From Cephalopachus bancanus (Eukaryota; Chordata; Mammalia; Primates; Tarsiidae), in the NCBI GenBank assembly GCA_027257055.1, contig JAPVLO010000380.1, positions 1-64,000 on the forward strand: a stretch of 64,000 bases of DNA, written 5' to 3'. A program made the position numbers and the translations under genes. The notes under the pieces were generated by a model that was given only the letters and a program-made list of their open reading frames with translations, made no database searches and was not told the origin of the DNA. The first letter of the stretch is position 1; the number at the start of each line of letters is the position of its first letter. Below, piece after piece: positions 45,738 to 57,477 of the stretch.

Positions 45738-46067
45738 GATTTTTGACATTTTGAGTTGACTTTCTTATAGGCACCATCCCAGTTCCCAGCACGCTTCAAG
45801 AAATTGACACTTAATATCTTCTAACATATTGGTCAGCACATTGAATGGAGGACAAGAGTTCAAGGGGCTTAGAAGCTTGGGTGTTGAAATATCATTTGCA
45901 TGATACTAAAATTACCAAGAATTATGACAGGGATAGTGTGAAGGGAGTGACCTTGATACAGGTACAGAAATCTTCAAAGAGTGAGGTGGGAGATCCAGGA
46001 GTCTGTAGATGGCTGCAGCAGGTATAGTCTGATGACACAGTCTTTGATGACATAAGATTTAAGGTGG

Positions 46068-46343
46068 AAGGCAGGGCTTGGTAGCTCAGCCTGTAATCCT
46101 AGCACTTTGGGAGGCCGAGGTAAGAGGATTGCCTGAGCCCGTGGGTTCGAGACCAGCCTGGGCAACCCAGCGAGACCTTGTCTGTACAATAAATCAAAAA
46201 TTAGCCGGGCATGGTAGCTACTTAGAAGGCTGAGGCGGAAGGATTGCTGGAGCCTAACAGGTTGACACTGGCATGGCCATGAGTGTGCCACTGCACTCCG
46301 GCCTAGGCAATGAAGTGAGACTTCAACTCAAAAAAGAAAAAAT
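46068..46343 (+). mobile_element. Young-type Alu with short deletion
   Basis: 'gcagggcttggtagctcagc'; the second monomer skips from 'gggcatggtagc' to 'tacttagaagg'. Confidence 0.93.
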
Positions 46344-46956
46344 TTAAGCCAGAGACTTCAGAGAGGAGGAAGAGAGAACGGTCTTAAGGAAGCAAGGAGA
46401 ACCCTACATGCAGACTCAAAGACAGAAGGGAATGTGAATATAGCAGGCATGGTTCACCAAAGAAAAACTTGGTTGCTGTTACAGGAGGATCATAATATGG
46501 ATGCTGGGTGGGTGAGACCCAGAGTGGACCAGGCCTTGACTGGCTCTCTGATGGAGATGAACTGGGGGTCCAAATGGTGCACTAGAAGCAGGCAAGGACA
46601 AAGCTGAAAGATAAGGGGCAGGAAAAAGAGGACAAAGAGGAGCAGGGTATACGTTTAGAATAGGGCCATTGAGGACTGAGTAGTCACATATTTCATGTGG
46701 TCTGACTCCCATGGGGCTTTCAGTTGGAAGTCTCAGTCCTGTCACTGATGTGTTGAACTTGCTCGATGTATAGATGATGACCACACTACCACTTTGGTTA
46801 TAGCCCTTCCACACTTGAATCAATGGACAGTATCAGTCTTAGCTGATACCGGAGATGTAGTGGGCATGGGAGTATGGGTTTCAGGTAAGTGTTTCCTTGT
46901 TAAAGTTGCACAAATGTAGCCTTGAAAATAGTTGTGTACCTGGTTCATTCCCAGGT
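46344..46956. other. Intergenic, unassigned
   Basis: Purine-rich at the start (46350-46400). It contains 'cagtatcagtcttagctgat' but no recognised family. Confidence 0.35.
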
Positions 46957-47295
46957 TTTTTTTTTTTTTTTGGTTGCTTTTTGTTTTTTGCTTTTTTGTG
47001 GGTTTTTTGAGTTGGCCTCTCACTCTGTCACCCAGACTGGAGTGCAGTGGCATGCTCCTGGCTACTGCAGCCAGCCTTGACCTGCTGGGCTCCGGTGATC
47101 CTTCCACCTCAGCCTTCCAAGTAGCTGGAACTACAGGCACGCACTACCACAGCTGGCTAATTTTTTAAAAAAATTATTGTAGAGATGAGGTCTCGCCAAG
47201 TTGCCCAGGTGGGTCTCAAACCCACAGGCTCAGGCAGTCCACTCAACTCAGCCTCCCAAAGCGCTGGGATTACAGGCTGAGTCACCGAGCCTGGC
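46957..47295 (-). mobile_element. Alu dimer, antisense, with long T-rich tail
   Basis: 'gagttggcctctcactctgt' to 'gagtcaccgagcctggct'. Confidence 0.92.
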
Positions 47296-47600
47296 TTCTT
47301 TTTATTTTTATTTTTTAGTTAGATCTCACTCTGTCACCCAGGCTGGATTGCAGTGGCATGCTCACAGCCACCAGCCACCGCAGCCTCAACCTGCTGGGCT
47401 CAGGTGATCCTTCTGCCTCAGCCTGCTAAGCAGTTGAAATCACAGGCACAAGCCACCACGCCTGGCTAATTTTTTTTTTATTGTAGAGTCGAAGTCTTTC
47501 CAAGTTGCCTGGGCTGGTCTCCAACCCGCAGCCTCAGGCAATCCACTCGCCTCAGCCTCCCAAAGTGCTAGGATTACAGACTGAGCCACAGAGACTGGCC
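47296..47600 (-). mobile_element. Alu dimer, antisense, tandem with the previous
   Basis: 'agttagatctcactctgtca' to 'gagccacagagactggcc'; carries an extra 'ccaccag' repeat. Confidence 0.92.
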
Positions 47601-47602
47601 TC

Positions 47603-47680
47603 TTTTTTTCTTCCTCCTTCTCCTGCTCCTCTCCTCCTCCTCCTCCTCTTCCTCCTCCTCCTCCTCCTCTTCTTCTACTT
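47603..47680 (+). repeat. (CTC/CTT)n pyrimidine tract
   Basis: About 70 bases of almost pure pyrimidine, mainly CTC units. Confidence 0.9.
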
Positions 47681-47751
47681 CATTTCATCAAACTTTATTA
47701 TGTGCACAGAAACTTGAATTTCATTTAATTTTTACATACCATGCAATATTA

Positions 47752-48053
47752 CTTTTTTTTTTTTTTTTTTGAGTTGGAGTCTCACTGTCGCCCAGACTGG
47801 AGTGCAGTGGCCGCTCCCAGCCACCACAGCATCGACCTGCTGGGCTCCAGCGATCCTTCCGCCTCAGCCTTTCAAGTAGTTGGAACTACAGGTGTGTGCT
47901 ACCATGCCCGGCTGATTTATTTTATTTTATTTTTTTATTGTAGAGATGAGGTCTCGCCTGCCCAGGCGGGTCTCGAACCTGTGGGCTCAGGCAATCCACT
48001 CACCTCAGCCTCCCAAAGGCGCGGCATTACAGGCTGAGCCACCGAGCCCGGCT
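47752..48053 (-). mobile_element. Young-type Alu, antisense
   Basis: 'gagttggagtctcactgtcg' to 'gagccaccgagcccggct'. Confidence 0.94.
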
Positions 48054-48290
48054 TATTTTTTTTTTTTTTTAATTGAGTTGGGTCTCACTCTGTCGCCCAG
48101 ACTGGAGTGCAGTGACATGCTCTCAGCCACCACAGCCTCAACCCGCTGGGCTCCAGTGATTCTTCCACCTCAGCCTTCTAAGTAGCCGGAACTATAGGCA
48201 CGCTACCATCCTGACTGATTTTTTATTTTATTGTAGAGAAGAGGTCTTGCCAAGTTGCCCGGGCTGGTCTTGAACCCGCAGGCTCAGGCA
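48054..48290 (-). mobile_element. Alu, antisense, cut short at an inverted junction
   Basis: 'attgagttgggtctcactct' to 'acccgcaggctcaggca', then the strand flips. Confidence 0.88.
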
Positions 48291-48483
48291 GCTTGGTGAG
48301 ATCTCGTGCCTACAATAAATCAAAAATTAGCTGGGTGTAGTAGCACACATCTGTAGCTCCAGAACTTGGAAGGCTGAGGTGGAAGGATTGCGGCACCCAG
48401 CAGGTGGACACTGGGGTGGCTGTGAGCATGCCACTGCACTCCAGCCTGGGTGACGAAGTGACATTCCAACTCAAAAAAAAAAA
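48291..48483 (+). mobile_element. Alu 3' two-thirds, plus strand, inverted junction
   Basis: It starts at 'gcttggtgagatctcgtgcc' and ends 'cattccaactcaaaaaaaaa'. Confidence 0.88.
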
Positions 48484-49335
48484 TTGTTGTTTTTTAATTT
48501 TCAGGCAAGATGGCAATGCAACAGGTCAGACTGTGAGAGTCTCTGCAAAAGCGAGTACCCATAAAGACTCTCTGCACCAGTGGGTGTGTGCCGATGGGTG
48601 AGTGAAAATCCGCCTGAGGGGAGACTCGGGTTCATGCACCTGGGGCTCTTCTCCAGAGGTGACTGCAATCTCCCACCGCCCTGAGACTAGAGTCACTGGT
48701 GCTGGGCTCTCCAGAGAAAAGGCTGCAGAATACAACTGATCCTCGTCACCATCTGGTGCCCGGTCCACACCATGGTTGTGACAGCAGAATGGCAGGAGCC
48801 CCAGATCCACGGAGAGAGAGAGAGCAGATTGGGGAGAGCTGGAGAGGAACCCCACCAAGGGTGAGGAAACGCTGACAGGAGCCACTTTCTCTGTCCTGGG
48901 ACCAGGCAGAGACCTGCATTGCCGGGCCAAGCTCCACCCATCCTCCAACCTGGGACCTAGAGGTTATCTCATCAGACTCTGAGAGATAGAGGCCGCTCCC
49001 CCACACTGGAACAAGCACAAACACATCAGATCTGAGTGGGAGACTTGAGAACAGCAGCAGCAAGCAATTTGAGACCAGATCTGGTCTACCCTTCTCCCAC
49101 AGTAGTCCATGGGACATCTGGCCCACACTGAGAGCAACCCTATCAGTCTGTGCAGAGAGCAGAGGGGAGGGGCTAGAGACTAGAGTTGAAAGGAAGTTGG
49201 AGTTACAGGAACAACCTCACAACCAGTTTTTGTTGTTGTTTGTCGTTTTAGTTTTTTTCCTCTTCCTTCTTTCTTTCTGTTTTTGATTACGTTTTCGTAC
49301 TTGCTTTGTTTCTGTTATTTTATTGCTATTGCCAT

Positions 49336-49626
49336 TTTTTTTTTGAGTTGGAGTTTCACTCTGTCACCCAGGCTGGAGTGTAGTGGCACACTTACGGCCA
49401 CCGCAGCCTTAACCTGCTGGGCTCAGGAGATCCTTCCACCTCAACCTTCCAGGTGGATGAAAGCCCAAGCATGCTCCACCACACCCAGCTAATTTTTTGA
49501 TTTATTGTAGAGACGAGGTCTCAACAAGTTTCCCAGGCTAGTCTCAAACCTGTGGGCTCAGGCAATCATCTCACCTCGACCTCTCAAAGTGCTGGGATTA
49601 TGGGTGTGAGCCACCACACTTGGCCT
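49336..49626 (-). mobile_element. Alu dimer, antisense, in L1 5' UTR
   Basis: 'gagttggagtttcactctgt' to 'gagccaccacacttggcc'. Confidence 0.93.
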
Positions 49627-50182
49627 GTTGCTGTTTTTTTAAGACATCCTGTTGGTGTATGGGTATTTTTGAGGGAGAATACATCAATAGGGTTTTTTTG
49701 GTCAGTTTGTGTGTTTGTATGATTGTATTTTTTTTTAATCTTTTCTGTCTTTGTTTGTGTCACTTTATGTTTGTTAGTTGGTACACCTGTCTATTTTCCC
49801 TCTTCTTTTTCTCTCTCTCCACCTCCCTCTCATCCCCCTCCTTCCTTTTTCCATTCTTTTCCTTTTTCTTACCTTATTTTACTTGCAAGAGCATACCTAT
49901 ACCCCCACTGCATGGACAGATTGTAAGGCAGTAGGAAGTAGGTTCAAGGGGGTCCACACACCTGTCAGGATACTGGGATCTGCAGATAGTTTCTGCATAA
50001 CAGCTCCCCCCTCAATTAAATCTCAAAACTGCAAAAAGTACAGTCCTCCACTCACAGTCTAGCTTCAGAACTGAACAAAGCCAGAGGATCCACATAAGGA
50101 AGAATAGAAGATTGGGCAAACAGAAGTAAAAGCTACTCCCTCATCCCTGACAAGAGAATTAAAGATAAGGTTAAAAAAAGGG
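49627..50182 (+). other. L1 leader between 5' UTR and ORF1
   Basis: T-rich then C-rich (49797-49860) and purine-rich near 50090-50180. It has short open frames but no known protein. It belongs to the L1 by position. Confidence 0.5.
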
Positions 50183-51380
50183 ATGGGGGGATCTACACAA
50201 ATGAAGAAAAACCAAAAGAAGAATATGGGTCTCACACAGATCCATGGGAAGTCAGCCACTGAGAATACAGACTTCAGAGCACAAACAATGAACAGCCCCC
50301 AGAATGACTGGTCTCAAACCACAAATCCAGATATCAAGACATTAATAAAGAGAATAAATAGAATTGAGAAGAGACAAGAGGGAAGAATGAAGGAGTTGAT
50401 AACTGAGATAAAAGCAATGAAGGGCCAGGCTCAGTGGCTTAGCTTGTAATCCCGTGCCTTTGGGAGACTGAGGTGAGTGGATTGCCTGAGCCCGTGGGTT
50501 CGAGACCCGCCTGGGCAGCAAGACCTCATCTCTACAATCAATCAAAAAATCAGCCAGGCGTGGTAGCGCATGCCTGTAATTCCAGCTACATGGAAGACTG
50601 AGGCAGAAGGATCACCGGAGCTCAGCAGGTTGAGGCTGCGGTGGCCAGGAGCAGCCACTGCATGCCAGTCTGGGCGACAGAGTGAGACTCCAACTCAAAA
50701 AAAAAAGCAATAAAGGATATAGTGAATGAAATAAATGCAAACTGATAAGCACGGAAAGTAGAATTAGCCAAGCAGAAGAAAGAATCTCAGAGCTTAAGGA
50801 CCAAAATATGGAACTAACCTAAACTGTTAAAAAAAATAGAAAAGAAGTTTAAAAAGACAGTACAAAACCTCCAAGAGATGAACGATTATTTCAAGAGGCT
50901 GAACCTAAGATTAACTGGAATTCCTGAGGCAGATAGAGAGACAGAGACCACCCTGGAACAAACATTCCATGAAATTATCCAAGAAACTTCCCTCATCTCA
51001 TCCATGACACAACCATTCAAACACAAGAGATTCAGAGAACCCCTGCAAGACAACAAATGAGAAGAACAACTCCTAGACACTTAGTAATTTGCCTACACAA
51101 AGTAGGTATAAAGGAAAAAATCCTAAAGGCAGCAAGAGAAAACTGTCAGACTTTATACCAGGAAAGACCAATTAGAATAGCAGCCCAATCTTCAAAGTTC
51201 TCAAAGATAAACAATTTCAACCAAGAATTACCTACCCAGCTAAGTTAAACTTCATCAGTGATGGAGAATTAAAATCCTTCCCAGACATTCAATCCCTAAG
51301 AGCTTATGCTGCCTCCAGACCAACTCCACAAGAAACACTTAAGAAAGTATTAAACACAGAAGAAGGAAAAAAAGAACAAT
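50183..51380 (+). pseudogene. L1 ORF1 remnant, split by an Alu
   Basis: The first part reads MKKNQKKNMGLTQIHGK and later KRINRIEKRQEGRMKEL, a coiled-coil-like stretch. After the Alu (50424-50705) it goes on to RLNLRLTGIPEADRET, the start of the RRM-like domain, then to KVGIKEKILKAAR. In-frame stops break it. Confidence 0.78.
50424..50705 (+). mobile_element. Young-type Alu in L1 ORF1
   Basis: 'gccaggctcagtggcttagc'; flanked by 'aaagcaatgaag' and 'aaagcaataaag'. Confidence 0.95.
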
Positions 51381-51493
51381 AACACCTTTCACAAGAATGC
51401 AGGAAAAAGATTGAAAATACACCCCAAAATCAAAAGAAAGACAACAAACGAACAACAGCCATAACAACAAACTCTATAAGAACCTCGTGACAG

Positions 51494-51784
51494 CCGGGCT
51501 CGGTGGCTCAGCCTGTAATCCCGCGCCTTTGGGAGGCTGAGGTGAGAGGATTGCCTGATCCCGCAGGTTCGAGACCCGCCTGGGCAGCGAGACCTCATCT
51601 CTACAATAAATCAAAAAATCAGCCGGGCATTGTAGCGCATGCCTGTAATTCCGGCTACTTGGAAGGCTGAGGCAGAAGGATCGCCGGAGCCCAGCAGGTC
51701 GAGGCTGCAGTGGCCGGGAGCGGCCACTGCACTCCAGTCTGGGTGACAGAGTGAGACTCCAACTCAAAAAAAAAAAAAAAAAAA
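51494..51784 (+). mobile_element. Young-type Alu in L1, near consensus
   Basis: A perfect 16-base duplication, 'aagaacctcgtgacag', lies at 51478-51493 and 51785-51800. It is one of the least diverged copies here. Confidence 0.97.
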
Positions 51785-51799
51785 AAGAACCTCGTGACA

Positions 51800-53950
51800 G
51801 GGTTAAACTCTCACATCTCAGTAATTAACCTGAATGTGAATGGACTAAATGCACCACTGAAAAGACACAGAATGGCAAAATGGCTAAAATATCATGAGGC
51901 AACAATATATTGTCTCCAAGAGACTCATCTCACCAGAAGGACACTCACAGACTCAAAGTAAGGGGATGAGAAACAAAATTTCAAGCAAACAGAACACAAA
52001 ACAAAGCAGCAGTTGATCTTAATATCAGACAAAATACCCTTTAAGCTACCAAAAATTTTAAAAGATATGGAGGCACTGACACCAATCCTATTGAAAGTAT
52101 TCCAGGCAATTGAGGAAGATGGAACTCTCCCCAAATCATTTTATGAAGCTAATATCACATTGATACCAAACCAGGTAAAGATCCAACGAAGACACAGAAC
52201 TACAGGCCAATATCCTTGATGAGCATAGATGCTAAAATTCTCAACAAGATCCTAGCAAACCATATCCAACAACACATCTCAAAAATCATCCACCATGACC
52301 AAGCAGGCTTCATTTTGGGATGCAAGACTGGTTCAACATTTGCAAGATCATAAGTGTAATTAAGCACATCAACAGATGCAAAAACAAAAATCACATGATT
52401 ATATCATTAGACACGGAAAAAGCCTTTGATAAAATCCAGCACTCCTTCTTGATAAAAACCCTTGAACATCTAGGCATAGATGGAACATACCTCAAAAACA
52501 GTAAAAACCATCTATGAGAAACCCACAGCCAGCATATTGCTAAACAGACAGAAATTGGAACCATTTTCCCTGAATTCGGAATGAGACTAGGATACCCACT
52601 CTCACCCCTCCTTTTAAACATAGTTTTGGAAGTACTAGCCAGAGCAATCAGACAAGAAAAGGAAAACATAGGTATCCAAATAGGAAAAGAGGAAATCAAG
52701 TTATGCCTCTTTGCAGATGACATGAATCTATACCTCAAAAACCCAAGAGAATTTGTCAAAAACCTCCTTGTACTGATAAAGGACTTTGGCAAAGTCTCAG
52801 AATATTAAATAAGGGTACAAAAGACAGTAGCATTTCTATACACCAACAATAAACAAACAGAAACCCAAATAAAAAATACAATCCCATTCACAATAGCAAC
52901 CAAAAAAATGAAATACCTTGTCATCTTCCTAACCAGAGACGTGAAAGACCTTTACAACAAAAACTATAAAACACCGCTCAAAGAAATCAAAGATGACACA
53001 AACAAATGGAAAAATATTCCATGCTCATGGATTGGAAGAATCAACATTGTTAAGATGTCCATCCTACCCAAGGCAATCTACAGATTTAACCCAATACTCA
53101 TTAAATTACCAGCAGCATTCTTCTCAGACCTGGAAATGATAATACAGGAATTCACATGGAAATATAAACAATCATGAATGGCCAAAACAATCCTCAGCAA
53201 AAAAAATCATGATAGACAAATGGGACCTCAACAAACTGACAAGCTTCTACCAAGCCAAAGAAACCATCAAGAGAGCGGGGAGATAGCCCGCATACTGGGA
53301 AAAATTATTTGCCAACTGTCTGTCTGACAAAGGCCTAACATCTAGGATCCACAAGGAACTCAAACATGTTGAAAAGAAAAAACAAACAGCCCCATTACAA
53401 AATTGCAAAAAAGATATGAATAGACACTTCTCAAAAGACATACAAGCAGCCAACAGATGCATGAAAAAATGCTCAGCCTCACTAGTTATCAAAGAAATGC
53501 AAATTAAAACGTCACTGAGATAACACCTAACTGCAGTCAGGATGACCATCATCAATAACTCAGAAAACAACAGATGCTGTAAAGGATGGGGAAAAGGAAC
53601 ACTTCTACACTGCTGGTGGGAGTGTAAACTAATATAATCTCTGTGGAAAACAGTTTGGTGTTTCCTAAAAGATCTAAAAATTGATCTTCCATATGACCTC
53701 GCAATCCCCCTACTGGGAATATACCCGGGGGAACTCAAATCACTCTGTGAAAAAGATACCTGCACACATATGTTTATTGCAGAATAGTTCACAATAGCAA
53801 AAACATGGAACCAACCGTGCTGCCCATCAAAAGAAGACTGGGTTAAAAAATTGTGGTACGTATACATGATAGAATATTATGCAGCCATAAATAAGGACAA
53901 AATTATGAACTTCACAGCAATTTGGATGGACTTAGAGTCTATATTATAAT
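51800..53950 (+). pseudogene. L1 ORF2 remnant (endonuclease start, reverse transcriptase, C-terminus)
   Basis: About 51810-51960 encodes the endonuclease start (SHISVINLNVNGLNAP, ETHLTRRTLTDSK). After a jump, 52060-53180 carries reverse-transcriptase blocks, including [13 protein letters not shown] and the catalytic-site block [13 protein letters not shown]. The C-terminal part follows with stops, to about 53950. The frame is broken many times. Confidence 0.85.
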
Positions 53951-54317
53951 CCTGAGTGATCTATCACAGAAATAAAGAACTTAGTGTCATACATTCTGAC
54001 TCATAAGAGGACCTTGAACAATTATTATAAGAAAAAGATCGGCAGTAGTGGGAAACTACCAGGGAAGTGGGGGAGGGGGAGGCGAAATTGGCAGTAGTGG
54101 AAATCTGCTGAGGGGGGCACATCTCATCAACAGGGGAATCTGCATAATGAACATTTGAATACCTAACCCTGAATTGTACCCCACATCTTTAAAATTAAAA
54201 ATTAAAAAAAATTTCCCCCCAACCATTAAAAAATGGTTACCTTAGCTTGTAGGTAATACAAAAGCAGGCAGTGAGCTGCATTTGGTGACTCTTGACTGAT
54301 CACTTGAATAATTAAGT

Positions 54318-54450
54318 TTTTTTTTTTGGTACAGATTGGGGTCTCACTACATTGCTCAGGCTGGTCTCAAACTCCTTGCCTCAAGCAACCCTCCCACTTC
54401 GGCCTCTCAAAGTGCTAGGATTACAGGTATGAACCAGTGCACCAAGTTGA
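54318..54450 (-). mobile_element. Alu half-element, antisense
   Basis: 'attggggtctcactacattg' to 'gaaccagtgcaccaagtt'. Confidence 0.78.
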
Positions 54451-54892
54451 GTAACTAGGATATTAAATTGCAGTATCATTTGGATGTACAGTGAGTGGGA
54501 AATTAATACTGTGGAGCTAATATCTCACCTGTTAGCTAACTTTTGGTATTTGTGGTCATTTTACAACATAACTGCAAATTCTTTGACATTTATATTATTA
54601 AGAGGTTAGGGGTCTATGGCTCCTCTCCACAAGAATGGGGTTGTGACTGCTTCCAACAAGAGAGTGTGGTGCACTGGAGTTGTGTGACCTCCAAGGTTGG
54701 GTCCTGAAAGGTCATGAGACTTCCTTCTAGTTCATTGGAATGCTTGCTCTTAGAGCCCTAAGTTACCATGCAAGACTTCCAACTACACCAGAACCCCCAA
54801 GGGGAAGCCTCATTTAGGTGCTCTGGTCTGCAGCCCTAGTCCCTAAGTTATTCAAGTGCAGGCAGCATCTCTATGAGTGAATGAGCCTTTAG
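54451..54892. other. Intergenic, unassigned
   Basis: Around 54590-54860 'aattctttgacatttatatt' and 'cttgctcttagagccctaag' resemble an old LTR or MER-type repeat that I cannot name. Confidence 0.35.
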
Positions 54893-54970
54893 GCCAGGGG
54901 TTAGCCAACTTTATCTCTAAAGGGTCAGCTCGTATGGTTCTGTGAGCCACACAATCTCTGTCAAGGCAGG
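54893..54970 (+). mobile_element. hAT terminal fragment
   Basis: 'ccaggggttagccaacttta', 'taaagggtcagctcgtatgg' and 'gtgagccacacaatctctgt' match the start of the same hAT family seen at 14890. Confidence 0.6.
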
Positions 54971-54992
54971 CCTCATTAAGAAAGTGAGATTT

Positions 54993-55310
54993 GCAGGGCA
55001 TGGTGGCTCATGCCTGTAATCCCAGCATTTTAGGAGGTGGAGGTGAGAGGACTGCCTGAACTCAGGGGTTCTAGACCAGCCTGGGCAACTTGGCGAGATC
55101 TCATCTCTACAATAAATCAAAAAAGTAGATAAAATTTTAAAATGAGCCTGGTGTGGTGGCACACACCTGTAGTTCTGGGTACTTGGAAGGCTGAGGCAGA
55201 AGGATCGCCTGAGCCCAGCAGGTCGAGGTTGCAGTGGCCATGAGCATGCCACTGCACCCCAACCTGGGCAACAGAGTGGGACTTTGACTCAATAAAAGAA
55301 AAGAAAAAGA
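54993..55310 (+). mobile_element. Alu dimer, first of two at one target site
   Basis: 'gcagggcatggtggctcatg' to 'gactttgactcaataaaaga'. Preceded by 'aagtgagattt' (54982) and followed by 'aaatgagattt' (55311). Confidence 0.93.
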
Positions 55311-55321
55311 AAATGAGATTT

Positions 55322-55530
55322 AAGACCAGCCTGGGAGCCTGGGTAACATAGCAAGAACTTGTCTACACAAAAATATTTTAAAATTAGCTGGACATGGAGA
55401 TGTGCACTTGTAGACTGAGCTACTCTACAGACTGATCATCTGAGCCCAGGAAGTCAAGGTTGCAGTGAACTGTGATTGTGCCACTGCACTCCAGCCTGAG
55501 TGACAGAGTGAGACCCTGTCTTAAAAAAAA
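55322..55530 (+). mobile_element. 5'-truncated Alu, second at the same site
   Basis: 'aagaccagcctgggagcctg' to 'ccctgtcttaaaaaaaa'. Followed by a third copy of the site, 'aagtgagattt' (55531). Confidence 0.9.
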
Positions 55531-56220
55531 AAGTGAGATTTGAGCAAAGACTCAAAGAGTCAACTGGGAAGACATGTGTCTAGGGGAAGAGCACTTCAGA
55601 CAGATGGAGCAGCCAGTGCAAAACTCTTAGGTGGAAGAGTGCCTGGTGTATGTGAGCATCAGCAAGAAAACTGTAGGAGAACAGCTCTGGTGATCTTGCA
55701 CCTCTCCACAGAGGCCATGTTGGCAAGGCATGGCCACAGCCTAACCCAAGTCTTGCTGTGATTTCTCCTAGAGCAGGGAAAGGTGAGCCTAGTGAAGGGC
55801 CAATGGAGGCAGTTCCACATCCTGTCTTATGGAAGATACCTGCAAGGCAGTTTCTCTTCATTCTCGGAAGTTTCTGTTGACTTTCCATCTCCTTCCCTCC
55901 ACCTCTCACTCCCTTGTCCCCAAGGATACAACTGCAGGCTCCTGTGAGATCTGGAAAAGTCCTTGGCTGTAGTTTAGCGTTGCCTGCTCAGTGGCAGAAC
56001 TCATGCCTGTTCATCTGGCCTCTCTGGTTTGGTGCCGTCCTGTGAGACTAGGGATGTATGAGTTGACACCATGCTGATTTTGCTTTTGCTGACAGTGTAG
56101 GTAATAACCATCTGGGCTATAGGAAGTGGCCAGCCAGCTAGGGGTCAAGAGACTGCTTGATAAGAGGTCCATGTAAATGCAGGAGGAGTAAGGAGATGAG
56201 GTCAGACAAGAAAGGGACCA

Positions 56221-56501
56221 TACTTTGGGAGGCTGAGGTGGAGGGATTGCCTGAGCCCGCGGGTTTAAGAACAGACCCAGCAACTTGGTGAGACCTCATC
56301 TCTAATAAATCAAAAAATTAGCCAGGTGTGGTGGCACATGTCTGTCATTCCAGCTACTTGGAAGGCTGAGGCGGAAGGATGGCCTGAGCCCAGCAGGTCT
56401 AGGCTGCAGTGGCCCTGAGTGTGCCACTGCACTCCAGCCTGGGCTACGAGTGAGACTCCGACTCAAAAGAAAGAAAAAAAGAAAGAAAGAAAAAAAAAAA
56501 A
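56221..56501 (+). mobile_element. 5'-truncated Alu, first of a tandem pair
   Basis: It begins 'actttgggaggctgaggtgg'; the tail is (GAAA)n. Confidence 0.92.
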
Positions 56502-56788
56502 GCCGGGCTCAGTGGCTTAGCCTGTAATCCTGCGCCCTTGGGAGGCTGAGGTGAGTGGATTGCCTGAGCCCGCGGGTTCGAGACCCGCCTGGGCAGCAAG
56601 ACCTCGTCTCTACAATAAACCAAAAAATCAGCCGGGCGTGGTAGCGCATGCCTGTAATTCCGGCTACTTGGAAGGCTGAGGCGGAAGGATCGCCGGAGCC
56701 CAGTGGGTCAAGGCTGCAGTGGCCGGGAGCGGCCACTGCACTCCAGTCTGGGCCACAGAGTAAGACTCCAACTCAAAAAAAAAAAAAA
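56502..56788 (+). mobile_element. Young-type Alu, second of a tandem pair
   Basis: 'gccgggctcagtggcttagc' to 'gactccaactcaaaaaaaaa'. 'gaaagggacca' before the pair and 'gaaggggacca' after it suggest one target site. Confidence 0.95.
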
Positions 56789-57477
56789 AAGAAGGGGACC
56801 AGGTCACGGAGGACCTTGGCAAGACTTTGGCTCTTCCACAGAAAGCAGAAACCACTGAGGAGCATGGAGAGATTTGAGCAGAGGGGTGGCATGATCTGCT
56901 CATGTTCCAGTGTCAAAGGATCACATTAAAATACATTCATTCCAAAGGTGTTTCCTTCAGGAAAGTATATCTACGATGTAAGTTACTGTTGCGATCATTG
57001 GTAAACGTAGTTCACATTTCTGTTATGATTCACTTTTTTCTGCTACTGCTCTCTCAGACCTCCCACACTGGATCGCCACGACGGTGCCTCTTCCACCCCT
57101 GCTCTGCACTTCGTCATACCTCTCGTCACGGGGGCATGGCGAGGAGCCCCCCAGAGGCGGTGAGCTCTAGACTGCAGGGCCGAGACTCGGACCTTGGACT
57201 GGGTACCCAGGAGGCGCTCAGGCGAGCAGAACGAGTGCGGCGCTCAGCAGGGAGCGCTGCCGCCGTGGCCTGGGCCTCTGGGCGCCTCGCCGCCAGGGTT
57301 TTCTGTGTCCGCCAACCCTGGATTGCGGGAGCGCCGCTGGACCCTCCTCTTGGATCTGGGGTCGGCCTCGGGCGTCCTCCACGCCTCCTCCATCTTTTCT
57401 CCCTTCCACCCACACCTGTGGACTCCAGCCGGGTCCTGCGGCCAGCGCCCTCTCTCCCTCGCACCCGCCGCCCGCCC

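Larger units (their letters stand above)
48495..54215 (+). mobile_element. Lineage L1 with intact 5' end, internally deleted, three nested Alus
   Basis: The 5' UTR begins near 'ggcaagatggcaatgc', a YY1-like motif as at the start of other primate L1s. ORF1 remnants lie at 50183-51380 and ORF2 remnants at 51800-53950. The 3' UTR ends 'acatctttaaaattaaaaat' near 54215. Without the Alus it is about 4.85 kb, over 1 kb short of a full L1, and the loss falls mainly between the endonuclease and the reverse transcriptase parts of ORF2. Not mobile. Confidence 0.88.
55541..56915 (+). other. Ancient interspersed repeat split by two Alus
   Basis: 'ttgagcaaagactcaaagag', 'ctaggggaagagcacttcag', 'agccagtgcaaaactcttag' and, after the Alus, 'cacggaggaccttggcaaga' and 'gagcagaggggtggcatgat' run in the order of a common old mammalian repeat I recognise but cannot name with confidence. 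The middle (55760-56210) is less clear. Confidence 0.5.

Noticed and set aside
48526..49126. Minus-strand frames of up to 140 codons
   Set aside because: They lie antisense to the L1 5' UTR, which is GC-rich, and show no known domain.
49627..49934. Leucine/phenylalanine/serine-rich frame of 104 codons
   Set aside because: It comes from T- and C-rich low-complexity DNA in the L1 leader.
52391..52792. Minus-strand frame of 133 codons
   Set aside because: Antisense to L1 reverse transcriptase.
53247..53867. Minus-strand frame of 206 codons
   Set aside because: It is the complement of the L1 ORF2 end and 3' region.
57100..57200. Upstream ATG frames as an alternative MERTK start
   Set aside because: They are not in frame with exon 1's signal peptide and lie in the promoter; no splice evidence.
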